NCBI GenBank assembly: GCA_029785375.1
Contig: JAFLZV010000002.1
Coordinates: 1-64,000, forward strand
From: Nitrososphaerota archaeon
Lineage (GTDB): Archaea; Thermoproteota; Nitrososphaeria; Nitrososphaerales; Gagatemarchaeaceae
Reading direction: 5' to 3'
DNA length: 64,000 bases
The position numbers were made by a program, and so were the translations under genes. The number at the start of each line of letters is the position of its first letter. The stretch's first letter is position 1. The notes under the pieces are model-generated. The model had not been told where the DNA came from. It ran no database searches and saw nothing but the letters and a program-made list of their open reading frames with translations. Positions 46,479-55,320 of the stretch are shown here, piece after piece.

Positions 46479-47024
46479 TTACCGCCCCTCCTCCTTATGG
46501 TATATGTATACGCCGTCGAGAAAGACCCTCTGGTCCTTCCTCCTGATCTTGGTGGCAAGCTCGATGTTGGCCGCGGTCTGGCCGACATCCTCGAGGGAGA
46601 CCCCTTTCACTATCACGTCATCCCCCTCCACAGAGACCTTGGAGCTTCCAACGATCTGAGATACCCTGGGCGACCGCTCTCCCACGAAGTTCTCGACCAG
46701 CACCTGGTCTCCTTTCACCTTCACCGATATGGGGAAGTGGGCGTAGACCACCTTCAGTCTGTAGGTGAAACCTTTGGTGACCCCGGTGACCATGTTGTTC
46801 ACTATGCTCACCACTGTGTTGATTATCACGTTGTCTTTCTTCTTCGCGGAGAAGGGAGAGAGGAGCACCTTGTTCCCCTGGACCGAGAGGTTGATGTTGA
46901 CTTTGTCGAAGTGCTTCTTGGCCTCGCCGAGCTTTCCCTTGACAAAGAGGGTTCTTCCGTCGAGCCTCACCGTCACCCCATCGGGGATGGCGACAGGTGT
47001 CCCCTGGACAGACTCAGTAGACAA
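46479..47024 (-). CDS. rpl6: Ribosomal protein L6
   Basis: VAIPDGVTVRLDGRTLFVKGKLGEAKKHF...MVTGVTKGFTYRLKVVYAHFPISVKVKGDQVLVENFVGERSPR. Confidence 0.94.
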   Translation of the reverse strand: MSTESVQGTPVAIPDGVTVRLDGRTLFVKGKLGEAKKHFDKVNINLSVQGNKVLLSPFSAKKKDNVIINTVVSIVNNMVTGVTKGFTYRLKVVYAHFPISVKVKGDQVLVENFVGERSPRVSQIVGSSKVSVEGDDVIVKGVSLEDVGQTAANIELATKIRRKDQRVFLDGVYIYHKEEGR

Positions 47025-47406
47025 ATCCTACGAGCCTCCCTCCAATCTTCTTCTCCTGGGCTTCGACGTGGGACATCACTCCCTGCGAGGTAGAGACGAT
47101 AAGGGTCCCCACCCCTACGGCCGGGAGGTATCGGTGCTCCCAATCGACGAGCTTCAGCGACCTGACGGGGAATCTGGGAGATATGACGCCGCACTTGTTG
47201 ATCCGTCCTAGCAGCTGCACCCTCAACTTGCCTCCCACGCCGTCGTCGATGAACTCGAACTCCCCGATGTACCTGCGCTTCTGCAAGACCCGAAGGACCT
47301 CGCTGGCGAGACCTGATGCGGGGATCACCATGCACTCCTTCTTGTTCCTCATCTCCGCATTCTGCAGGCTGGCGAACAGGTTTGCTAGTATGTTGGTCGC
47401 TGGCAT
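47014..47406 (-). CDS. rps8: Ribosomal protein S8
   Basis: ILANLFASLQNAEMRNKKECMVIPASGLASEVLRVLQKRRYIGEFEFIDDGVGGKLRVQLLGRINKCGVISPRFPV. Confidence 0.94.
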   Translation of the reverse strand: MPATNILANLFASLQNAEMRNKKECMVIPASGLASEVLRVLQKRRYIGEFEFIDDGVGGKLRVQLLGRINKCGVISPRFPVRSLKLVDWEHRYLPAVGVGTLIVSTSQGVMSHVEAQEKKIGGRLVGFVY

Positions 47407-47415
47407 CTATCCCAC

Positions 47416-47577
47416 CTAGTCGTACTTCCTGAAGCCTAGCTTCTCGGCGACCTCCCTGAAGCACTGCCTGCACAGGACTAGGTCGTAGGACCTGATTACC
47501 GCGCCGTACTGGCCACACCTCTTGCAGTAGTGCGTCGACTTGCCGTACTTCCTCTCCTTTGGGTGTCGCTCTTTCAT
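47416..47577 (-). CDS. rps14: Ribosomal protein S14 (zinc-ribbon type), absent from ORF track
   Basis: Minus strand reads [53 protein letters not shown], 53 aa with CxxC pairs; 4-nt overlap with the rpl5 stop. Confidence 0.95.
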   Translation of the reverse strand: MKERHPKERKYGKSTHYCKRCGQYGAVIRSYDLVLCRQCFREVAEKLGFRKYD

Positions 47578-48101
47578 TGGATGGTAACCCCGAAGTTGTC
47601 TTTGAGGTACTGCATCGCCTCGTCTCTGCTGACGAGGTGAGACTTACCCACACGGGACGTCCTGCGGTTGCGCCGCGAGACCCCGTACCCCGGCCTCTCC
47701 AGGAGGATGGAGACGTTCATCCCGAGTATCCCGATCGCCGGGTCGTATCTGATACCAGGAATCTCGATGTGCTCGCGAATCCCGAAGGAAATCGAACCCC
47801 TCGGGTCGAAGGACGACCCGGCCAGCTTCTTCTCTCTGGCCGTGAGCAGCTTCTCGATGAGGGCCTTCGTCTCGTCGCCCCGCACCGTGACCACCACCCC
47901 GATGGGCTCGCCCTTGTGGATGCCGAAGTCCCGCACCGAGTTCTTGGCCCGGGTCTGCGCAGGGCTCTGGCCAGTCACCTGTTCCAGGACCTTCTTTCCC
48001 CGCTCTATGGCTTCCCCTGATTTCCCTAGGCCTATGTTCACTACGACTTTACCAACCCTGATCTCCCTCATGGGGTGCGCCTGAACAGCTGACTGGCTCA
48101 T
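47574..48101 (-). CDS. rpl5: Ribosomal protein L5
   Basis: [66 protein letters not shown]. Confidence 0.94.
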   Translation of the reverse strand: MSQSAVQAHPMREIRVGKVVVNIGLGKSGEAIERGKKVLEQVTGQSPAQTRAKNSVRDFGIHKGEPIGVVVTVRGDETKALIEKLLTAREKKLAGSSFDPRGSISFGIREHIEIPGIRYDPAIGILGMNVSILLERPGYGVSRRNRRTSRVGKSHLVSRDEAMQYLKDNFGVTIQ

Positions 48102-48826
48102 GACGCGCCCACTCCTACCGTGATCATGGGTGAAGAGGTCCCCACCGGGAATACCAGGCGAGAGGGCATCTCGGCTTCGCCGCTCGGGAGGGCGATCCGC
48201 ACCATCTTCTCGCGTGAGACGGTCCCCTTCTTCACCTCGGCTATCTTCCCGAGCTGTCCGACTCTGTCCCCGCCGAGGACAAGACCCAAGGACCCCTTCG
48301 CGAGCTTGACGTTGCCCAACACCTTCTGGGAAGGCACCTCGAGCAGCACCGCGTCGCCCGGAGCGAGGTTCAGGGCGTCGTCCAACACCGACCTCCCGTC
48401 GTGTAAGCCATACTGGATGTGCCCGCCCTTGATCTTCCTCTTGGTGTTGATGCTGCAGAGCTTCCTCGACGCTTCGTCTGACGGCACTTTGGCGAGTCTG
48501 AAGCCCTTGCGGCCGGGGACGAGCCGGTAGTCCGCCCCTTCGGCGGGGACGCTGACCACGTTGAAGAGCCCGACAGGGAAGCGCGAGGTGTGCCTCTCAC
48601 GCCCGTCGACCAGCACCTTCCCGGTCTTGACCATGTACTTCAGCTCACGAGACAGGCCTGCCATGGAAGCTAGGTCGCGTATGACCACGCCGAGCGGATA
48701 GGATGACGAAATCGAATGCGGCCCTGGCACGGGTTTGAAGACGAACCTGTCGGACTTTCGCGGAATGTCCCAGGTACGCGGGGCGGCCAGGCGCTTAATC
48801 TTGTTCCTTCCACCCTTCTTGCCCAC
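48098..48826 (-). CDS. rps4e: Ribosomal protein S4e
   Basis: GKKGGRNKIKRLAAPRTWDIPRKSDRFVFKPVPGPHSISSSYPLGVVIRDLASMAG...VKTGKVLVDGRERHTSRFPVGLFNVVSVP. Confidence 0.94.
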   Translation of the reverse strand: MGKKGGRNKIKRLAAPRTWDIPRKSDRFVFKPVPGPHSISSSYPLGVVIRDLASMAGLSRELKYMVKTGKVLVDGRERHTSRFPVGLFNVVSVPAEGADYRLVPGRKGFRLAKVPSDEASRKLCSINTKRKIKGGHIQYGLHDGRSVLDDALNLAPGDAVLLEVPSQKVLGNVKLAKGSLGLVLGGDRVGQLGKIAEVKKGTVSREKMVRIALPSGEAEMPSRLVFPVGTSSPMITVGVGAS

Positions 48827-49125
48827 TACGCCGACACCTCCAGTTTCAGCTTCCTCTGTTTGTCTTCGAGCACGAGGGCCGTGATGACTACGTTGGAAGA
48901 GCGTATGGGGACCGGAGCGTTCCCACCCTTGAGCTTCTCATGAGTGACCCCTTCCACGTTCACCGTCCCGGTGAACGAATCGACCTTGGTGATCTTCCCC
49001 TCGATCCCCTTGAACTCTCCCCTGACAATCTTCACCGAATCGCCCACCCTCGGCCTTACGCTGCGCTTACCATGCTTCCCTCTGAGATCCGCCGACAGCT
49101 GAGACCCGAATTTCATCCATTCCAC
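48826..49125 (-). CDS. rpl24: Ribosomal protein L24
   Basis: FGSQLSADLRGKHGKRSVRPRVGDSVKIVRGEFKGIEGKITKVDSFTGTVNVEGVTHEKLKGG. Confidence 0.93.
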   Translation of the reverse strand: MEWMKFGSQLSADLRGKHGKRSVRPRVGDSVKIVRGEFKGIEGKITKVDSFTGTVNVEGVTHEKLKGGNAPVPIRSSNVVITALVLEDKQRKLKLEVSA

Positions 49126-49560
49126 CTATACTATGATTGATGCGAGGTTCGCGATCCTAGGCCACTTTTCTGCGGCCTCGCTGGCTACGGGTCCCTTGAT
49201 GTCGGTCCCCTTCAGGTCCCCTTCAGGCGTGATTATCACAGCGGCATTGTCCTCGAAGACCACTCTCTGTCCGCTCACCCTCCTCACCGGGTACTTCTGC
49301 CTCACTATCACTGCCCCGAACACGGTCTTCTTCAGCTCTGGAGGCCCCTTCTTCACAACGCAGACAATCGAGTCCCCCACCGACGCGGCTGGGACCCTGC
49401 TCAACCTCCCCTTCGCCTTGGTGACCTGTACCACGCGCAGCGTCTTGGCGCCGGTGTTGTCAGCGCATGTAATCACCGCGTACAGTGGTATCGACCTCGT
49501 GATGTAGTTCTTGAACTCCTCGACTCCCTTGGCCGAGACTGCACGAGACTTCGTGGACAT
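49126..49560 (-). CDS. rpl14: Ribosomal protein L14
   Basis: MSTKSRAVSAKGVEEFKNYITRSIPLYAVITCADNTGAKTLRVVQVTKAKGRLSRVPAASVGDSIVCVVKKGPPELKKTVFGAVIVRQ; ATG overlaps the rps17 stop (TAATG). Confidence 0.94.
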   Translation of the reverse strand: MSTKSRAVSAKGVEEFKNYITRSIPLYAVITCADNTGAKTLRVVQVTKAKGRLSRVPAASVGDSIVCVVKKGPPELKKTVFGAVIVRQKYPVRRVSGQRVVFEDNAAVIITPEGDLKGTDIKGPVASEAAEKWPRIANLASIIV

Positions 49561-49886
49561 TAGGCGCTCCTCCTCGACTCCACCACGACGAACGAAATAG
49601 TCTTGGACAGCGGCCTGCACTCGCCGAGGGTCACCGCGTCACCGTCCCTGACTTCGATGCAGGGGGGGACGTGGGCGCTGACGCGGCTTCTCCGCCTCTC
49701 GCCCCGGTTGAACTTCGGCACCATGTGGAGATACTCCATTTCGACCACGACAAAGCTCTTCCCCGCGGTTGAGACCGCCTTGCCGGAGAGCATCCTCCCT
49801 CGAACCTTGACGTGTCCGTGGAAAGGACAGCGGTCGTCCTGGCACTTCTTCTTGGGGGCCGCCACTTCGAGGCCAGCCGAGCTCAT
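49560..49886 (-). CDS. rps17: Ribosomal protein S17
   Basis: CQDDRCPFHGHVKVRGRMLSGKAVSTAGKSFVVVEMEYLHMVPKFNRGERRRSRVSAHVPPCIEVRDGDAVTLGECRPLSKTISFVVVE. Confidence 0.94.
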   Translation of the reverse strand: MSSAGLEVAAPKKKCQDDRCPFHGHVKVRGRMLSGKAVSTAGKSFVVVEMEYLHMVPKFNRGERRRSRVSAHVPPCIEVRDGDAVTLGECRPLSKTISFVVVESRRSA

Positions 49887-50116
49887 CGCCGCGCCCTCCC
49901 AAGCCTGTCCTGAAGCCTCCCGGCGATCTCGGCACCAGTCACCCTCTTTCCCGACCCCAGGCTGAAGACCGCCCCCTCTTTCTCGACGGTGACGGAGTGC
50001 CCTCCGGTGTCGATGATCAGGGTGTTCGCAGTCTCCATGAGCACCCGCCCGGTCCTACCGATCTTGGTCGGGTCTGAGGAGTTCATCACAGTCAACATGT
50101 TTCCTATCAGGCTCAC
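49883..50116 (-). CDS. rnp1: RNase P protein component 1 (Rpp29)
   Basis: SDPTKIGRTGRVLMETANTLIIDTGGHSVTVEKEGAVFSLGSGKRVTGAEIAGRLQDRLGR; standard position between rpl29 and rps17. Confidence 0.88.
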   Translation of the reverse strand: MSLIGNMLTVMNSSDPTKIGRTGRVLMETANTLIIDTGGHSVTVEKEGAVFSLGSGKRVTGAEIAGRLQDRLGRARR

Positions 50117-50319
50117 TCTACTATCCCTTTCTCGTGCATCACAGTAATCACCCTTGCTATGTCCTTCCTTATCCGCCTGATGTTGCCCACGTCCTTCTTG
50201 ACTATGCCGCGCTGGGCTTCGCCTGACAGCTTGGAGAGCTCCGACCTGAGGTCGAAGAGCGTCTGCCGAAGCTTGTCAGTGCCCTGAGTCCTGAGTTCCT
50301 TCGGCTTGAGTTGTGGCAT
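50113..50319 (-). CDS. rpl29: Ribosomal protein L29
   Basis: LKPKELRTQGTDKLRQTLFDLRSELSKLSGEAQRGIVKKDVGNIRRIRKDIARVITVMHEK. Confidence 0.92.
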   Translation of the reverse strand: MPQLKPKELRTQGTDKLRQTLFDLRSELSKLSGEAQRGIVKKDVGNIRRIRKDIARVITVMHEKGIVE

Positions 50320-50959
50320 CTTCTTTGTTCTCCTCTTTGTTCTCTTCTTTGATGTCTTCTCTTAACTGGAAATCGGGCGGAAGCGCATCCCTGAGCGCTA
50401 TCTTCACCTTGATCCCATATAGGCCGAGCTTCATCAGGACGTCGGTGGTGGCCTGGTCCACCGACCTGTCGGCCGTGTCGCCGCTCTTGGGGACTACCCC
50501 TGCCCTGTACTTCTCTCCGTGCGACCTGTCGCTGCGGAGCTTTCCGGCTACGGAAATCTCGACGCCAGCGGCGCCGGCGTTCATTATGTTGTTGACGGTC
50601 CACTGGGCGGCCCTGCGGAACGCCGTCCCCCGAGACACGATCTGTGCGATCCTGGCGGCCATGATCCTAGCGTTGAGCTCCGGGCGCTCCACCTCGGTCA
50701 CGGCAATCTGAGCGTTGGGGAGGCCGAAACGGGCGACCACCTTGTCGGTCAGATCCTTGATCCCGGTCCCTCTCCTGCCGATGGCGAGGCCAGGTCTCGC
50801 GACGTAGACCTTGAGAGTCGTCCCGACTGGGGACTTCTGCACCTCCAATCCTCCGTAGCCCGCGTCCCGCAGCTCCTTTTCAAAGAACTCGTCCAAGTCA
50901 GCGTACGACATGTTGGACGTCAGGATCGACTTCACCATGGTTCGCTGCTGGACAGACAT
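50276..50959 (-). CDS. rps3: Ribosomal protein S3
   Basis: LDEFFEKELRDAGYGGLEVQKSPVGTTLKVYVARPGLAIGRRGTGIKDLTDKVVARFGLPNAQIAVTEVERPELNARIMAARIAQ. Confidence 0.95.
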   Translation of the reverse strand: MSVQQRTMVKSILTSNMSYADLDEFFEKELRDAGYGGLEVQKSPVGTTLKVYVARPGLAIGRRGTGIKDLTDKVVARFGLPNAQIAVTEVERPELNARIMAARIAQIVSRGTAFRRAAQWTVNNIMNAGAAGVEISVAGKLRSDRSHGEKYRAGVVPKSGDTADRSVDQATTDVLMKLGLYGIKVKIALRDALPPDFQLREDIKEENKEENKEDATTQAEGTQDSGH

Positions 50960-50961
50960 CG

Positions 50962-51423
50962 CTACAGTTCCTTGCCCACGACTTCGATGTGCACTAATTG
51001 ATGGAAATTGGGAGAGCTTCTGCCGAAGGCTCGAGGGTAGTAGTCCTTCACAGTCCTGCCTGCATAGCCAGCGGCGTGGATTATCTTCACCCTCTCAGGG
51101 TCCAGGCCCTTGAATTCGGTGTTCCCCTGCAGGTTGTGAAGGACGTTGAGATACGCCTTGGCGGCTCTGACCGGGTAGGACCCGGTCGGGAACCCTTGGA
51201 GCTCGCTCCTGTGACCGACCTTCAGCTTGTGCCGCCTGAAAGCCACAGGCATCTCTTTGCTCTCGACCTGTTCGAGCAGGCCAATGGCCTTCGTCAGCGA
51301 CATCCCTTTGATCGTCACGGCGACTTCACGGGCCGCTTTGGGCGAGATGTTGACTTCTCTCCCGCTAGCCCTGACATGTACCGCTGGGTCGAAACCCTGG
51401 AAACTGTAACCATGGTGAGGCAC
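50962..51423 (-). CDS. rpl22: Ribosomal protein L22 (start probably GTG 51423 rather than 51480)
   Basis: VPHHGYSFQGFDPAVHVRASGREVNISPKAAREVAVTIKGMSLTKAIGLLEQVE...NLQGNTEFKGLDPERVKIIHAAGYAGRTVKDYYPRAFGRSSP. A TATA box (CTTTATAAC, 51461-51469) lies inside the longer ORF; GAGAGGGG precedes GTG. Confidence 0.92.
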   Translation of the reverse strand: MPHHGYSFQGFDPAVHVRASGREVNISPKAAREVAVTIKGMSLTKAIGLLEQVESKEMPVAFRRHKLKVGHRSELQGFPTGSYPVRAAKAYLNVLHNLQGNTEFKGLDPERVKIIHAAGYAGRTVKDYYPRAFGRSSPNFHQLVHIEVVGKEL

Positions 51424-51492
51424 TTTACCCCTCTCGTTGACCCGGCCGATTGTTGATGCGGTTATAAAGATGTCCATCATGAAACGCCCATC

Positions 51493-51518
51493 GGACAGAA
51501 AACAGGCGTTTTCTATCC
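51493..51518. repeat. 11-bp inverted repeat with 4-nt spacer upstream of r-protein operon TATA box
   Basis: GGACAGAAAAC AGGC GTTTTCTATCC; arms match 10 of 11 positions. Confidence 0.7.
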
Positions 51519-51656
51519 AGCTGCCCCGTTTTCAGTCTCTACGCAGCCACGATTCGCTGGAAGGCGGGGCCGCGACCGCACCTAGCACTCCCAACATCGC
51601 ACGTAAGCTCGAGGTTGGGCTCCGGTTCAGCTATGACTCGGATTCCGTCAGGCCTT

Positions 51657-52445
51657 CTACTTCGTTTCCCCGGCCGTGGCGCCCCCTTTGAGACGCCTGT
51701 AGACCCAGAGGATGGGGTCGTAATGCCTGTCCACAACTCTCTCCTTCTCAGGTATGATCGCGTCGTCGGTGATCACGATGTGCTCAGGGCATATCTCTTG
51801 GCAGCACTTCGTTATGTTGCAGTAGCCGAGGCCTCCGGCGTCCTTCATGAACTTCGATCTGTTCAGGCCGTCCATGGGGTGCATATCCAGGGACGCCGCC
51901 TTCACGACCCACCTGGGGCCCATGTAGTCCGCCTCGTGCTCCCTTATCACGTGGCAGACGTCCATGCACAAGAAACACTCGATGCACCTCCTGAACTCCC
52001 TCGACCTGTCCACGTCCGCCTGATAGAAGGTGTAGATGTCGCCTGCGTTGGCCTTGGGGGTAAATGGCGGTATGGTTGCCGCCACCTTCCAGTTCGCTGT
52101 GACGTCTGTGACCAGATCCTTCAGCCTGGGGAATGCCTGCATGGGTTCGATGGTGATTTCTCCTTCGATCGAGTCCACCCTCGTCTTGCACATCAGTTGC
52201 GGCCTGCCGTTTATCTCGGCCGAGCAGGAGCCGCATCTCCCTGCTTTGCAGTTCCACCTGATCGAAAGAGACGGGTCCAGGTGTGATTGTATGTAATGGA
52301 CGGCGTTCAGCACCACCATCCCCTCCTCGCGCGGGACCTCGAAGGTGTCGTAGTGCGGAGACGAAGTTCGCTCGCCGGTCCCTCTCAGAATCCTCAATCT
52401 GATTGTCTTCCTTTGGTCTGGCTGCGCGCTCGCGTGGGTCTCCAC
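51657..52445 (-). CDS. sdhB: Succinate dehydrogenase/fumarate reductase iron-sulfur subunit
   Basis: RWNCKAGRCGSCSAEINGRPQLMCKTRV...CIECFLCMDVCHVI...YCNITKCCQEICPEHIVITDDAIIPEKERV. Confidence 0.94.
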   Translation of the reverse strand: METHASAQPDQRKTIRLRILRGTGERTSSPHYDTFEVPREEGMVVLNAVHYIQSHLDPSLSIRWNCKAGRCGSCSAEINGRPQLMCKTRVDSIEGEITIEPMQAFPRLKDLVTDVTANWKVAATIPPFTPKANAGDIYTFYQADVDRSREFRRCIECFLCMDVCHVIREHEADYMGPRWVVKAASLDMHPMDGLNRSKFMKDAGGLGYCNITKCCQEICPEHIVITDDAIIPEKERVVDRHYDPILWVYRRLKGGATAGETK

Positions 52446-52446
52446 T

Positions 52447-54240
52447 TCAGTCGTCCTCCTTGATCAGCCTCTGGAGCTCCTGAGGCGGAGTGGATACAGG
52501 CACCGTTCGACGGACCATCTTCCCATCCTCCTGGACGGTGATTATGTTCACCAGCCACTTCGGGTCTTTGGCAGGGAAGTCGGACCTCGTGTGCGCCCCG
52601 CGGCTCTCCTTCCTCTCCAATGCCGACCGAATCATCGCTTCGCAGATCAGCAGCATGTCCAAGACTTGGAGCGAGTCTGTCCAGGACTGGTTGTATGCGC
52701 GCGGTCCCACGGCCTTCAACCCCTTCGCATCCTTCCTGAGCCTCTCGATTTCGACCAGACCTGCCTCAAGGTCCACCGCGTTCCTGACAATGCCCACGTG
52801 CGCCCACATGTTAGAAGCTATCTCCTCCTTGATGTGGAATGGGTTCGCGCTGCCTGTGGAGGAGAATGGAGACAGCACTCTGGATATCTCCTTCTCGACT
52901 TCTTTACTGTCCACTGATGGAAGGTCCACCGCCGTGGCGCTCTTCGCAGCGGCATCCCCCGCCCTCTTCCCGAAGACCAGTATGTCCGAAAGGGAATTTC
53001 CTCCTAGCCTGTTTGCCCCGTGGAGACCGCTCGCCACTTCACCCGCGGCGTAGAGCCCCTTCACGCTGCTCTCGGCTGTCTCCGGGTCGACCCTGATGCC
53101 GCCCATCTGATAGTGGACGGTGGGAGCAACCTCCATCTTGTCTTTTGTGATGTCTATGTCGGCGAATGCCAGGAACTGGTCGTACATGCTCGGGAGTTTC
53201 TTCTTGATGTGGTCCGCCCCCTTGTGGGAGATGTCTAGATAGACGCCCCCGCCCTTGCTCCCCCTGCCTGCCATTATCTCTGTGTATATCGACCTGGCCA
53301 CCACGTCCCTCGCGGAGAGCTCCATCCTCTTAGGGTCGTACTTGGACATGAATCTCTCTCCTTCAGAATTGGTCAGGATTCCCCCCTCTCCCCTGACAGC
53401 CTCTGTGACGAGCATCCCTCGCACCCCTGGCGGATAGATCATACCCGTAGGGTGGAACTGAATCATCTCCATGTCCATCAACTCCGCCCCCGCCCTGTAT
53501 GCCATCCCTATCCCGTCTCCGGTGCTCTCATAGGAGTTTGAAGTCACCTGATAGACTCTCCCGGACCCCCCCGTCGCGATTATGATTGCTCTGGCCCTGA
53601 ACAGAAGAAGCTTCCCTGTCTTTATGTCGATGCCGAGCGCGCCCGCCGCCCTCCCGGTCTTCGGGTCTCTGAAGAGGCAGGTGGTCATGACTTCGTCCAT
53701 GAATGGCACCCCTCTGGCTACAACCTGATCCTGGAGCGTGCGGATCAACTCCAGTCCCGTCCGGTCCCCGATGTTGCAGAGGCGTCTGTAGGTATGAGCG
53801 CCGAAGGGCCTCTGACTTATCTTACCGGCAGGGGTCCGGTCGAAGACCGCCCCGTATCTCTCGAGCTCGTAGACCCTTTCGATGGCCTCCTTGGCGAATA
53901 TCTCCACAATCCTCCAGTTCGAGAGATGCTGTCCCTCGACGATGGTGTCGGAGAAGTGGACTTCCCAGGAGTCCTTTGGGTCGACGTTCCCGAGGGCCGC
54001 GGCTATCCCCCCTTCAGCCATCACGGTGTGCGCCTTTCCGAGGAGGGACTTGCAGACCACGAGGGTCTTTGCCCCCCTGTCGTGCGACTCTATGGCCGCC
54101 CTGAGTCCGGCCCCTCCGGCTCCGATTATGAGGACGTCGCAGACCCTTTCGTCGTAACTCCGGTCGTTGACTTCGACGCTTTCTTTCTCTTGTTGAGGAG
54201 CCCACAAATCGAGCACACCAGATGCCATTGACCCGTTCAT
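52447..54240 (-). CDS. sdhA: Succinate dehydrogenase/fumarate reductase flavoprotein subunit
   Basis: CDVLIIGAGGAGLRAAIESHDRGAKTLVVCKSLLGKAHTVMAEGGIAAALGN...HTYRRLCNIGDRTG...FHPTGMIYPPGVRGMLVTEAVRGEGG; start chosen from several Mets. Confidence 0.94.
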   Translation of the reverse strand: MNGSMASGVLDLWAPQQEKESVEVNDRSYDERVCDVLIIGAGGAGLRAAIESHDRGAKTLVVCKSLLGKAHTVMAEGGIAAALGNVDPKDSWEVHFSDTIVEGQHLSNWRIVEIFAKEAIERVYELERYGAVFDRTPAGKISQRPFGAHTYRRLCNIGDRTGLELIRTLQDQVVARGVPFMDEVMTTCLFRDPKTGRAAGALGIDIKTGKLLLFRARAIIIATGGSGRVYQVTSNSYESTGDGIGMAYRAGAELMDMEMIQFHPTGMIYPPGVRGMLVTEAVRGEGGILTNSEGERFMSKYDPKRMELSARDVVARSIYTEIMAGRGSKGGGVYLDISHKGADHIKKKLPSMYDQFLAFADIDITKDKMEVAPTVHYQMGGIRVDPETAESSVKGLYAAGEVASGLHGANRLGGNSLSDILVFGKRAGDAAAKSATAVDLPSVDSKEVEKEISRVLSPFSSTGSANPFHIKEEIASNMWAHVGIVRNAVDLEAGLVEIERLRKDAKGLKAVGPRAYNQSWTDSLQVLDMLLICEAMIRSALERKESRGAHTRSDFPAKDPKWLVNIITVQEDGKMVRRTVPVSTPPQELQRLIKEDD

Positions 54241-54349
54241 TTGGCGATAATAAGCTGATTCCCTTAGCTCCCGTCGCATTGGCACCGGGACGCAAGATGA
54301 GAGTCGACGAAGCGAGGCTGGTCGATCTGGACTAAGCACCGCGGAAGGG

Positions 54350-54517
54350 TCAACGTATGGTCACTGAGAGTATCATCAAGAGGAATCCAACACCGACTAT
54401 CCCTCCGGTCGCCGAAACGCCTGCGTTTCCAAAGTAGGCCGCAAGGCTACCGAAGAGCATTATCGCGAGTCCGGCCACGAACAACGGGTACCTGGCTCTG
54501 GGGACGCGGGACGCCAT
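54350..54517 (-). CDS. Small two-TM membrane protein (possible Sdh-associated subunit)
   Basis: MASRVPRARYPLFVAGLAIMLFGSLAAYFGNAGVSATGGIVGVGFLLMILSVTIR, directly after the larger membrane gene. Confidence 0.5.
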   Translation of the reverse strand: MASRVPRARYPLFVAGLAIMLFGSLAAYFGNAGVSATGGIVGVGFLLMILSVTIR

Positions 54518-54519
54518 CC

Positions 54520-55242
54520 CTATAGCCTCACCAGCGTCAAGTCGAGCGGGAGTCCTGCGGCCAGACCACGGATGTAGAGGTCGGCGAAGAAGATGGTGAG
54601 CAAGCTCGCCCAGGCGAGGGTCTCGTGGTGCCTGTTGAGCCAACTCTGCCTCTCGTAGAAGGCTTTCCTCGCACCGCCAGCGGCGACGCAACTGTAGCAG
54701 TCGATGTTCCCTCCTGTGAGATGCCTGAAAGCATGGCATGAGCCTGTCCACGCCGTGAGCAGAAGCGCATTCGCCAGGAGGACCAGGCTCCCCACCCGCA
54801 ATTCAAAGACGCCGCTGAAGACAAGCGAATGGTAGAAGTCGTAGTAGAAGAACGGGAGAAGAGCGATTCCGGCGTAGAGGAAGTATCGGTGGAGGTTCTC
54901 TAACTGGAACAAGCCGTTCCTTTCTCCGGTGTAGTGCCTCTTACTGGAGTCACCTCGTTCCGCGTTGGAACAGCCCAGCGGGTGCTTGAAGAGGTGGCGG
55001 TGATAGTCTTTCCTGTAAGCGTAGCAGGTGAGCCTGAAGAGGCCGGGGAGAGGGACTATCAAGATAGTCGGGCTGTAGAACGGGTCGATGTACCCAGCAT
55101 ATTCAGCAACCGGGAAGGAGAGGAGCGCCCAGAAGCCGACCACCAGGATGCCGACGAACGACCAGAACCTCCAGTTAGGCTCGAAAATCTCGTATGGAAA
55201 CAGAGTCTTCCAGTTTAGCGCCAACGGCAGTCTCCAGCACAT
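54520..55242 (-). CDS. Multi-TM membrane protein, candidate Sdh membrane anchor
   Basis: MCWRLPLALNWKTLFPYEIFEPNWRFWSFVGILVVGFWALLSF...HRYFLYAGIALLPFFYYDFYHSLVF...NRHHETLAWASLLTIFFADLY; upstream of sdhAB. Confidence 0.6.
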   Translation of the reverse strand: MCWRLPLALNWKTLFPYEIFEPNWRFWSFVGILVVGFWALLSFPVAEYAGYIDPFYSPTILIVPLPGLFRLTCYAYRKDYHRHLFKHPLGCSNAERGDSSKRHYTGERNGLFQLENLHRYFLYAGIALLPFFYYDFYHSLVFSGVFELRVGSLVLLANALLLTAWTGSCHAFRHLTGGNIDCYSCVAAGGARKAFYERQSWLNRHHETLAWASLLTIFFADLYIRGLAAGLPLDLTLVRL

Positions 55243-55320
55243 GGGGCAAGTTTGACTGCGTAAAAGCCCTTCCCCGAATGGAGTTTGCCCTGAGCCCCTT
55301 GGCGGGACCCGCATTCCAGC

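Noticed and set aside
51519-51650. Possible second intron-containing tRNA (GGTTCAGCTATGACTCGGAT resembles a split T-arm)
   Set aside because: No acceptor stem or anticodon stem could be paired around it, unlike the locus at 38848-38990.
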